Shown here piece by piece: positions 7,198-14,303 of a stretch of 44,338 bases of DNA. Source of the stretch: an uncultured Porphyromonadaceae bacterium. Its GTDB lineage: Bacteria > Bacteroidota > Bacteroidia > Bacteroidales > Muribaculaceae. How positions within the stretch are numbered: position 1 is the first letter of the stretch; each line of letters opens with the position of its first letter. The notes under the pieces were generated by a model, which saw only the letters and a program-made list of their open reading frames with translations, made no database searches and had not been told where the DNA came from. The position numbers and the translations under genes were made by a program. The stretch covers positions 1 through 44,338 of the forward strand of contig CALEUL010000044.1 of assembly GCA_937921035.1 (NCBI GenBank), given 5' to 3'.

Positions 7198-7279
7198 TTT
7201 ATTAAGTATTGGCGTGCGGCGTGTTTAACAAATGTCAAATACGGCATTCTATTGAACCTTGAATGCTCCGTGGCGTTGA
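7159..7279. repeat. Duplicated 17-bp segment between the HdeD-like gene end and the sod leader
   Basis: ATGCTCCGTGGCGTTGA occurs at 7159-7175, inside the last codons of the HdeD-like gene, and again at 7263-7279 in the sod upstream region. The copies are identical and 104 bp apart. This suggests a small local duplication. Confidence 0.8.
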
Positions 7280-7309
7280 TTAATTAAAAACAATAATATA
7301 ATATATACT

Positions 7310-7891
7310 ATGCAATACGAACAACCACAGTTACCATATGCTACCGACGCACTCGAACCGGTTATCAGCCAGAAAACCGTCGAGTTCCATTATGGCAAAC
7401 ACGAAAAAGCATATATCGACAACCTTAACCGTCTTATAAAAGGCACCGAGTTCGAAGACGAGGAACTGGAGGAGGTGATAGCAAAATCCTCGGGCGCGCT
7501 TTTCAACAACGCCTCGCAGGCCTGGAACCACATCTTCTACTTCTTTACATTCGCTCCTGACGGCAGCCACGAACCCAAGGGAGCGCTCCGCAAAGCGATT
7601 GAGCGCGACTTCGGCTCTTTCGAAGATTTCAAGAAAGCTTTTGTCGACGCAGGCGTTGGCCTGTTCGGCTCGGGCTGGGTATGGCTGTCGCGCGATGAAA
7701 CCGGCAAGCTTTTTATCACCCAGGGGCCCAATGCCGGTAATCCCATCGCCTCCGGCCTTACACCTCTGCTCACTTTCGACGTATGGGAGCATGCCTACTA
7801 TCTCGACTATCAGAATCGCCGCGCCGATGCGCTGCAGAAACTTTGGGATATCGTAGACTGGGATGTTGTAGAAGGACGATATGAAGAATAA
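7310..7891 (+). CDS. sodB: Superoxide dismutase, Fe/Mn type
   Basis: This cytoplasmic enzyme dismutates superoxide to oxygen and hydrogen peroxide. Length is 193 aa, normal for the family. The metal ligands are all visible: H27 (VEFHYGKH), H74 (AWNHIFYF), and D157 and H161 (DVWEHAYYLDYQNRR). Iron, manganese or cambialistic use cannot be decided by eye. The gene starts with ATG at 7310, about 110 bp after the HdeD-like gene, and is followed by a clear terminator. Confidence 0.95.
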   Translation: MQYEQPQLPYATDALEPVISQKTVEFHYGKHEKAYIDNLNRLIKGTEFEDEELEEVIAKSSGALFNNASQAWNHIFYFFTFAPDGSHEPKGALRKAIERDFGSFEDFKKAFVDAGVGLFGSGWVWLSRDETGKLFITQGPNAGNPIASGLTPLLTFDVWEHAYYLDYQNRRADALQKLWDIVDWDVVEGRYEE

Positions 7892-7933
7892 AACAAGCAC
7901 TTTAACATAAGCATAATGTGATGAATGGAAAGG

Positions 7934-7960
7934 GAGGTACCTGTGAAGGCACCTCTTTTT
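7934..7960 (+). terminator. Rho-independent terminator after sod
   Basis: GAGGT...CCT pairs with AGG...ACCTC around a GTGA loop (7934-7955), with one A-C mismatch, and is followed by TTTTT at 7956-7960. Confidence 0.8.
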
Positions 7961-8150
7961 CTTTATCCTGCGCCGGAGGCGAAGCGGCATGAAAAGGTGT
8001 CAGACGGGTGCGCCAATATGTCATATACAGCGTTCTGGCACCGATATTGCAATAAAGGATGCAGCGCCACGCAACCAAATGGCCGTGCCGCTTGTTTCTT
8101 TTATTGAATGATATATAAGTTCACCTAGCAACGTTCAACCACTACATATT

Positions 8151-10742
8151 ATGAATTTCAACAATTTCACCATTAAATCGCAGGAAGCCATCCAGAAGGC
8201 TGTAGAGATTACCCGCGGAGCAGGTGCGCAGGCCATTGAGCCTGAATGCCTCCTCAAGGGTGTTATCGATGAAGGCGAGAGCGTGGTAAATTTCATTTTC
8301 CAGAAAATCGGAGCGAATCCAACCACTGTAACGCGTCAGGTAGATGCGGATATTGCCGCGCTGCCTAAGGTTTCCGGCTCCGAGCCGTATCTCAGCCGTA
8401 CTTCCAACGACGTTCTGCAGAAAGCGCTTGATGTGTCCACAAAGATGGGCGACCAGTATGTTACGCTGGAAACACTTCTTGTGGCCTTGTTCGAAATCAA
8501 TTCCAAGGCATCTGCCGTGCTCAAGGACGCCGGTCTGACCAAAAAAGACCTCGAGGCTGCCATTCAGGAACTGCGCAAGGGCAAGAAGGCCACCGACCAG
8601 GGGGCCGAGGAAACCTACAACGCTTTGTCTAAATATGCCATTAACCTGAACGAGCGCGCCCGCGCAGGAAAGCTCGACCCGGTTATCGGCCGCGACGAGG
8701 AAATACGACGCGTGCTCCAGATTCTCAGCCGCCGCACAAAGAACAATCCCATGCTTATCGGCGAGCCCGGTACCGGCAAAACAGCTATTGCCGAAGGCCT
8801 TGCACACCGTATTGTCCGCGGCGACGTGCCTGAGAACCTGCGAACAAAGCAGATATATTCGCTGGACATGGGTGCGCTGGTGGCAGGCGCCAAATACAAG
8901 GGCGAGTTCGAGGAACGTCTTAAGGCCATTGTTAACGAAGTTACAGGAGCCGACGGCGAGATAATTCTCTTTATCGATGAAATCCACACCCTTGTCGGAG
9001 CCGGTAAGGGTGAGGGGGCTATGGATGCCGCAAACATCCTTAAGCCGGCCCTTGCCCGCGGCGAACTCCGTAGCATCGGAGCCACGACGCTCGACGAGTA
9101 CCAAAAGTATTTCGAGAAAGACAAGGCCCTTGAGCGCCGTTTCCAGAAGGTGATGGTAAACGAGCCCGACGAGGCTTCGGCTATCGCCATTCTCCGCGGT
9201 CTTAAAGAGCGCTACGAGAACCACCATAAGGTGCGTATCCGCGACGAGGCGATTATTGCCGCAGTACAGCTCTCCGAAAGGTATATCACCGACCGTTTCC
9301 TCCCCGACAAGGCCATCGACCTTATCGACGAGGCGGCTTCCAAACTGAAGCTGGAGATTGATTCCGTGCCGCAGGCACTCGACGACATTACCCGCCAGAT
9401 CGCCCAGAAGGAGATTGAGCGCGAGGCTATCAAGCGCGAGGGCGAGAAGGAGCGTGTAAAGGAAATCGAACGTCAGATTGCCGAGTTGCGCGAGGAGGAA
9501 AAGCAGTACACGGCAAAATGGACAGCCGAACGCGAGCTGATAAATAAGATTCAGCAGAACAAAATCGACATTGAGCAGCTTAATTTCGAGGCTGAGAAAG
9601 CCCAGCGCGAAGGCGACTATGCCAAGGTTGCCGAAATTCGCTACGGCAAGGTTTCTCAGAAAGAGAATGAAATAGCCCAGACCCAGGAGCAGCTCAAGAT
9701 GATGCAGGGCGAGAAGGCTCTTATCAAGGAAGAAGTCGATTCCGAGGATATTGCCGATGTTGTGTCGCGCTGGACGGGTATTCCTGTCAATAAAATGGTA
9801 CAGAGCGAGAAAGACAAGCTTCTGCATCTGGAACAGGAACTTCACGACCGAGTTGTGGGACAGGACGAGGCCATCAGTGCCATCGCCGATGCCGTGCGCC
9901 GCAGCCGCGCAGGCCTCAACGACCCCAAACGTCCGATCGGCAGCTTTATCTTCCTCGGCACTACAGGCGTCGGTAAAACCGAACTGGCAAAGGCGCTTGC
10001 GGAATATCTGTTCGACGACGAAAACATGATGACGCGAATAGATATGAGCGAGTATCAGGAGAAACATTCCGTGTCGCGTCTCGTCGGAGCTCCTCCGGGA
10101 TATGTAGGCTACGACGAGGGCGGACAGCTCACCGAGGCCGTACGCCGCAAACCATATTCGGTGGTCCTCTTCGATGAAATCGAGAAAGCGCATCCAGATG
10201 TGTTCAACATCCTGCTGCAGGTGCTCGACGACGGACGTCTGACCGATAACAAGGGCCGCAACGTAAACTTCAAGAACACTATAATCATCATGACCTCCAA
10301 CATGGGTTCGCCGCTTATCCGCGACAATTTCGCCAAGATAACCTCCGAAACCAAGGACAAGATTGTAGAGGAAACCAAGAGTCAGGTTCTGGATATGCTC
10401 AAGCAGACTATCCGTCCCGAATTCCTCAACCGAATCGACGAGATTATAATGTTCACGCCTCTCAACCGTAAGGAAATCGAGGAAATCGTGGGCCTGCAGA
10501 TCAAAGGCATCCAGAAGATGCTCGCCGCCAACTCCGGCATACAGCTTCAGATTACCCCAGCCGCCCTCAGCTTCCTGGCCGACGAAGGCTTTGACCCCGA
10601 ATTTGGCGCACGTCCTGTCAAGAGGGCCATACACCGTCTGGTGCTCAATCAGCTTTCCAAGGATATCCTTGCCCAGAAAGTGGACCGCTCACGCCCCATT
10701 GTAATAGATGTGAAGGACGACGGTCTTGTATTCACCAACTGA
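8151..10742 (+). CDS. clpB: ClpB disaggregase chaperone
   Basis: This AAA+ hexameric disaggregase works with DnaK to rescue aggregated proteins. At 863 aa it is full length. The N-terminal Clp_N repeat region is about 1-150. The first ATPase domain has Walker A GEPGTGKT near 204-211 and Walker B LFIDEIHTL. The long middle coiled coil (about 400-540, rich in KEIER/EKERVKEIE) distinguishes ClpB from ClpC/ClpA. The second ATPase domain has GTTGVGKT near 603-610, the pore motif GAPPGYVGYDEGG and VVLFDEIEKAHPDV. The start at 8151 is supported by the conserved MNFNNFTIKSQEAI. No obvious TAnnTTTG promoter or CIRCE element is seen in the 190 bp between the sod terminator and the gene. Confidence 0.98.
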   Translation: MNFNNFTIKSQEAIQKAVEITRGAGAQAIEPECLLKGVIDEGESVVNFIFQKIGANPTTVTRQVDADIAALPKVSGSEPYLSRTSNDVLQKALDVSTKMGDQYVTLETLLVALFEINSKASAVLKDAGLTKKDLEAAIQELRKGKKATDQGAEETYNALSKYAINLNERARAGKLDPVIGRDEEIRRVLQILSRRTKNNPMLIGEPGTGKTAIAEGLAHRIVRGDVPENLRTKQIYSLDMGALVAGAKYKGEFEERLKAIVNEVTGADGEIILFIDEIHTLVGAGKGEGAMDAANILKPALARGELRSIGATTLDEYQKYFEKDKALERRFQKVMVNEPDEASAIAILRGLKERYENHHKVRIRDEAIIAAVQLSERYITDRFLPDKAIDLIDEAASKLKLEIDSVPQALDDITRQIAQKEIEREAIKREGEKERVKEIERQIAELREEEKQYTAKWTAERELINKIQQNKIDIEQLNFEAEKAQREGDYAKVAEIRYGKVSQKENEIAQTQEQLKMMQGEKALIKEEVDSEDIADVVSRWTGIPVNKMVQSEKDKLLHLEQELHDRVVGQDEAISAIADAVRRSRAGLNDPKRPIGSFIFLGTTGVGKTELAKALAEYLFDDENMMTRIDMSEYQEKHSVSRLVGAPPGYVGYDEGGQLTEAVRRKPYSVVLFDEIEKAHPDVFNILLQVLDDGRLTDNKGRNVNFKNTIIIMTSNMGSPLIRDNFAKITSETKDKIVEETKSQVLDMLKQTIRPEFLNRIDEIIMFTPLNRKEIEEIVGLQIKGIQKMLAANSGIQLQITPAALSFLADEGFDPEFGARPVKRAIHRLVLNQLSKDILAQKVDRSRPIVIDVKDDGLVFTN

Positions 10743-10788
10743 TAATTTAAAGAGCAAACAAGCAATAATCAACTAAAACTCAAAGAAA

Positions 10789-11268
10789 ATGAAAAAAACT
10801 CTCTTCCTCATTCTTCTTATCATGGTTCCGGCATTGGCTTTCATGTCGTGCGACGACGACAAGGACCTGCCTAACGTGAACTTTACGGTCGCTTTCGAGA
10901 ATCCCGTGGTAGACAACACAGTGTATGTTGTTGCCGGCGATACGGTGAAACTTGCCAGTGTAACAGTGCAGAACGTGGAAACCAACAAGGCAGCGGCTGT
11001 TACCGGAGTCAACTACTATCTTGACGGCTACTATCTGGGCGCGTCTATTTTCGCCCCCTATCCCATCTCGATTCCTGTAAGCGAATCGGCAGAACCCGGC
11101 GAGCACTTCCTCGAACTGGAAGCAGGCGTTGTGGCAGTCGACAAAACACCGGCATTCGCCGTTCTGGGCTACGATATACAGGTTGTCGCTTCGGCCGACG
11201 ATATTCCTTCGGAAGCTACGGCAAAAGTCCTTACCGGCAATGCCAAGACATTCGATCACAAGAAGTAA
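10789..11268 (+). CDS. Small secreted lipoprotein, unknown function
   Basis: This is a 159-aa lipoprotein. The signal peptide MKKTLFLILLIMVPALAFMSC ends in a lipobox with the cysteine at about residue 21, followed by acidic residues DDDKD that favour surface export in Bacteroidetes. The mature part looks like a single Ig-like beta-sandwich: VTVQNVETNKAAAVTGVNYYLDG is reminiscent of Big or cadherin-type folds, and it ends near YDIQVVASADDI. No enzymatic motif is seen. It lies 46 bp after clpB without an obvious promoter and may be read through from it. A strong terminator follows. Confidence 0.8.
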   Translation: MKKTLFLILLIMVPALAFMSCDDDKDLPNVNFTVAFENPVVDNTVYVVAGDTVKLASVTVQNVETNKAAAVTGVNYYLDGYYLGASIFAPYPISIPVSESAEPGEHFLELEAGVVAVDKTPAFAVLGYDIQVVASADDIPSEATAKVLTGNAKTFDHKK

Positions 11269-11290
11269 TGAGTTCCATACATAGCGTCAA

Positions 11291-11324
11291 ATGCTGCGTG
11301 GCACCCCTGCCGCGCAGCATTTTT
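11291..11324 (+). terminator. Rho-independent terminator after the lipoprotein gene
   Basis: A 12-bp stem (ATGCTGCGTGGC at 11291-11302 with GCCGCGCAGCAT at 11309-11320, one G-T pair) with a 6-nt loop is followed by TTTT. Confidence 0.9.
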
Positions 11325-11367
11325 AGTAGCATCTTAGTAAAAATATGAAGTTAAAATTTGTAAAACG

Positions 11368-11399
11368 CTTGCACGGTATTCAGATTTTGTCTAATTTTG
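11368..11399 (+). promoter_or_regulatory. Promoter of initiator tRNA
   Basis: CTTG (11368-11371), 20 bp and TAATTTTG (11392-11399) fit the Bacteroidetes promoter. The tRNA starts 14 bp after the -7 element. Confidence 0.65.
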
Positions 11400-11413
11400 C
11401 AGCGTAAAAACAA

Positions 11414-11485
<72 letters not shown>

Positions 11486-11492
11486 CTAAAAT

Positions 11493-11526
11493 AAGCCGGT
11501 CGATATTTCGAGCGGCTTTTTCTTTT
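11493..11526 (+). terminator. Rho-independent terminator after tRNA-fMet
   Basis: AAGCCG (11493-11498) pairs with CGGCTT (11513-11518), with an inner TCGA/TCGA stem, and runs into TTTTTCTTTT. Confidence 0.8.
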
Positions 11527-11542
11527 AAACAAGCATCAGACG

Positions 11543-11806
11543 ATGGCCGATACGTTTCAGCAATACGTAAACAGCACCGCTGCTTTTGGCGTCAGGCCTG
11601 CAGGCCGGATGCGGATATATTATTCGTTGCTTGCCATCATCGCCGGTCTTGCCACATCGCTGTGCAATATCATAGACAGTATGTCTGTCGGCCGCGTGGC
11701 AGTATCCGGGATTGCGATTCTTGTCTTTATCCTTGCTTTAATAACAGTTATAATTAAGAACCGGCGCCTTTCGCGACGCACGGCTCGAGCACATATTACC
11801 CCATGA
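11543..11806 (+). CDS. Small two-span membrane protein, unknown
   Basis: This 87-aa protein has two hydrophobic helices at about 26-45 (YYSLLAIIAGLATSLCNII) and 52-70 (VAVSGIAILVFILALITVII), with basic ends (KNRRLSRRTARAH) that would be cytoplasmic. Its stop overlaps the start of the FAD oxidoreductase gene by 4 bp (ATGA), so the two are coupled. No family is recognised; the coupling suggests a membrane anchor or partner for the flavoprotein, which is inference. Confidence 0.65.
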   Translation: MADTFQQYVNSTAAFGVRPAGRMRIYYSLLAIIAGLATSLCNIIDSMSVGRVAVSGIAILVFILALITVIIKNRRLSRRTARAHITP

Positions 11807-13377
11807 CTGAAACACTAATCCTGCGCGTGGAGCCGCCGGTGGCGGCTATTCCCGATAAACTGAAGGCCGAATGTGCCCGTCAGATGCGCATTCGCCCCGA
11901 AAGAGTGCTTCGCACAGATATTGTGCGTCGTTCCATCGACGCACGTCAGCGCAAAGTTTTTGTAAATCTCACTGTACGTGTGCATGTGGATGTTGTGGAT
12001 GCCTCGGCCGCGGCAGTAGAGCCGATAGCCTATCCCGACGTGCACAAGGCGCCTCAGGCAATCGTTGTAGGTGCGGGTCCCGCCGGCCTCTTTGCAGCTT
12101 TGGAGCTGATAGAACTTGGCATCAAGCCTGTAATTTTGGAGCGCGGCAAGGATGTGGACAGCCGTCGTCGCGATATGACAGCTATTAACCGCGAGGGCAT
12201 AGTTGCCGAAGATTCCAATTACTGCTTCGGCGAAGGCGGTGCAGGCGCTTACTCCGACGGAAAGCTGTATACCCGCAGCAAGAAACGCGGTCCGGTGGAC
12301 AAGGTGCTGAAAATATTCCACCTTAACGGTGCTCAGGCCGATATCCTGGTGGATGCGCACCCGCATATCGGTTCCGACCGCCTGCCTGCAGTGATAAAGT
12401 CCATGCGCGAATGTATATTGGCGCATGGCGGCGAAGTGCATTTCGGCACGCGTGTAACCGGGTTACTGTTGTCGGATGACGGAAGTGCCGTAATCGGCGT
12501 TACCGATCGTGAGGGCCATGCCTGGAGCGGGCCCGTGATACTCGCTACCGGGCACTCCGCACGCGATGTCTACAGGATGCTGTATGCCGCCGGCGTCGAA
12601 CTGCAGCCCAAAGGCATAGCCGTTGGCGTACGTCTGGAGCATCCCCAGCATCTGATAGACCAGTTGCAGTATCACTCCCGCGAGGGCCGTGGCAAATACC
12701 TCCCTGCTGCAGAGTACAGCATGCTCACCCGCGTGGCCGACCGCGCGGTATATTCCTTCTGCATGTGCCCGGGCGGCTATATCATACCGGCGGCAAGCGC
12801 TCCGGGGCAGCTTGTGGTAAACGGCATGTCGCCGGCAAACCGCGGCACACGATGGGCTAATTCCGGCATGGTTGTGGAAGTGCTTCCCGACGATATTCCC
12901 GACACCGACGACGCGGCTTTGAAGATGATGCACTTTCAGGAAAATATAGAAAGCGCCTTTTTCGAGGCCTCGGGACACACGCAGCAGGCCCCGGCGCAGC
13001 GCATGACCGACTTTGTGGAGGGGCGCCTGTCCTCCGACCTTCCGCGCTCGTCATATCCTCCTGGTCTGCTGTCGCGGCGCATAGATCAACTCTTGCCCGA
13101 GGCTATCGCAACCCGTCTGCAGGAAGGTTTCCGCGTTTTCGGAGCCAAACAGCGCGGATTCCTTACCTCCGAGGCTGTGCTTGTTGGCGATGAAACTCGT
13201 ACTTCCTCGCCCGTACGTATACCCCGCAACCCCGAAAATATGCAACATATAGTCGTGAGCGGCCTCTATCCCTGCGGAGAAGGCGCCGGATATGCCGGCG
13301 GAATTGTATCGGCTGCAATCGACGGAATCATGAGTGCACGAGCACTCGCAGAAACACTTGAAAACAATGGAAAATAA
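11803..13377 (+). CDS. FAD-dependent oxidoreductase (COG2509-type dehydrogenase)
   Basis: This is a 524-aa flavoprotein of the uncharacterised COG2509 group. A small N-terminal domain of about 80 residues (LRVEPPVAAIPDKL...) precedes a Rossmann FAD-binding motif VVGAGPAGLFAALELIELG near 88-106. EGGAGAYSDGKL around 145 and the C-terminal GEGAGYAGGIVSAAIDG near 495 are the usual FAD-contacting segments of this family. The substrate is unknown. It overlaps the small membrane-protein gene by 4 bp. The PAS-protein start lies inside its 3' end, indicating a compact operon. Confidence 0.85.
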   Translation: MTETLILRVEPPVAAIPDKLKAECARQMRIRPERVLRTDIVRRSIDARQRKVFVNLTVRVHVDVVDASAAAVEPIAYPDVHKAPQAIVVGAGPAGLFAALELIELGIKPVILERGKDVDSRRRDMTAINREGIVAEDSNYCFGEGGAGAYSDGKLYTRSKKRGPVDKVLKIFHLNGAQADILVDAHPHIGSDRLPAVIKSMRECILAHGGEVHFGTRVTGLLLSDDGSAVIGVTDREGHAWSGPVILATGHSARDVYRMLYAAGVELQPKGIAVGVRLEHPQHLIDQLQYHSREGRGKYLPAAEYSMLTRVADRAVYSFCMCPGGYIIPAASAPGQLVVNGMSPANRGTRWANSGMVVEVLPDDIPDTDDAALKMMHFQENIESAFFEASGHTQQAPAQRMTDFVEGRLSSDLPRSSYPPGLLSRRIDQLLPEAIATRLQEGFRVFGAKQRGFLTSEAVLVGDETRTSSPVRIPRNPENMQHIVVSGLYPCGEGAGYAGGIVSAAIDGIMSARALAETLENNGK

Positions 13378-13732
13378 CGATTTTGCTTCCGTCGTACCCG
13401 ACTGGGCGATGGGAACCAATTGCGCGATAACGGTTTGCGACAGCGATTGCCGTATAATATATATGAACGCCCGCTCCCGCGAGACATTCGCAGCGCGCGG
13501 AGGCGCCGGTCTTATCGGCCATAATCTACTCGACTATCATAACGAGCGCTCCATCGGTATAATAAAGCATATGCTTGCTACCGGCGAAAGCAACTGCTAT
13601 ACTATAGAGAAACAGGGCGTACGCAAAATGATATATCAGACTCCCTGGCGCGACGCCGAAGGAAATATTGCTGGGCTTGTGGAAATTTCAATGCCCCTTC
13701 CGGCCTCTCTTCCGCATTATATCCGCCAATAG
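13367..13732 (+). CDS. Stand-alone PAS-domain protein
   Basis: This is a 121-aa single-domain PAS protein. The pattern ITVCDSDCRIIYMNARSRETF...LIGHNLLDYH...MIYQTPWRDAEGNIAGLVEISM matches the strand-helix-strand layout of a PAS fold with the last beta hairpin intact. No kinase, cyclase or HTH output domain is attached. The start MENNDFASV at 13367 is preferred over an earlier in-frame codon; it overlaps the end of the flavoprotein gene by 11 bp. Association with a flavoprotein suggests redox or ligand sensing, which is inference. Confidence 0.75.
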   Translation: MENNDFASVVPDWAMGTNCAITVCDSDCRIIYMNARSRETFAARGGAGLIGHNLLDYHNERSIGIIKHMLATGESNCYTIEKQGVRKMIYQTPWRDAEGNIAGLVEISMPLPASLPHYIRQ

Positions 13733-13805
13733 TCTGCGCCACAGAGCGGAGAGTACAGGAAACTTTTGGAGCGGCGGGATGTTGTTTACAAAAAGAAGTT
13801 TTGTA

Positions 13806-14303
13806 ATGAAAAAGACTGTACTCTTGATAATAGTTTTCGTAGGGGTGCTTGTATTCGCGGTCGGTTACTCGGATTCGCAGTACCGCACGGCTCTGGGGCG
13901 CGATGTTCCGTCCCTGTGGTTGCCTGATGGCGAAGACGGAGTTACTTTGGACGATATGCACGGTAATTATGTGCTGCTGAATTTCTGGAAGTCGACCGAT
14001 GCACCCTCGCGCCGTAGCGCCAACGACTATACAGCATGGCTGCGCCGTCATCCGGGCACAAATGTACGTCTGGTATCTGTAAATCTTGATGACAGTCCGG
14101 AGATGTACAGGGAGATTGTGCGGCTCGACAGTCTTATTCCCGCCACTCAGTTCCATGTAGACGGCGATACGGCACGCGCGGTGTGCAATTCTTTCGGTCT
14201 CGACGATGGTCTGGGAACGATGCTTGTAGGCACCGATGGCAAAATAATGGCACATAACCCGAGCTGGGATGTGCTGAACGGCATTATTAAGACCGCGAAT
14301 TAA
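13806..14303 (+). CDS. Thioredoxin-fold protein lacking the CXXC motif
   Basis: This 165-aa protein has an N-terminal signal or anchor helix (MKKTVLLIIVFVGVLVFAVGY) and a TlpA/AhpC-like thioredoxin fold. GNYVLLNFWKSTDAPSRRS occupies the place where family members carry WCxxC, so both active-site cysteines are absent. LVSVNLDDSPEMYREIV and GTMLVGTDGKIMAHNP are typical thioredoxin-fold strands. It is probably an exported protein with a structural, binding or chaperone role rather than disulfide exchange. Start ATG 13806. The stop overlaps the convergent priA end. Confidence 0.75.
   Translation: MKKTVLLIIVFVGVLVFAVGYSDSQYRTALGRDVPSLWLPDGEDGVTLDDMHGNYVLLNFWKSTDAPSRRSANDYTAWLRRHPGTNVRLVSVNLDDSPEMYREIVRLDSLIPATQFHVDGDTARAVCNSFGLDDGLGTMLVGTDGKIMAHNPSWDVLNGIIKTAN

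Noticed and set aside
8142..10634. Long open frame antisense to clpB
   Set aside because: It mirrors a conserved ClpB gene with codon bias that leaves the opposite strand open; no family features.
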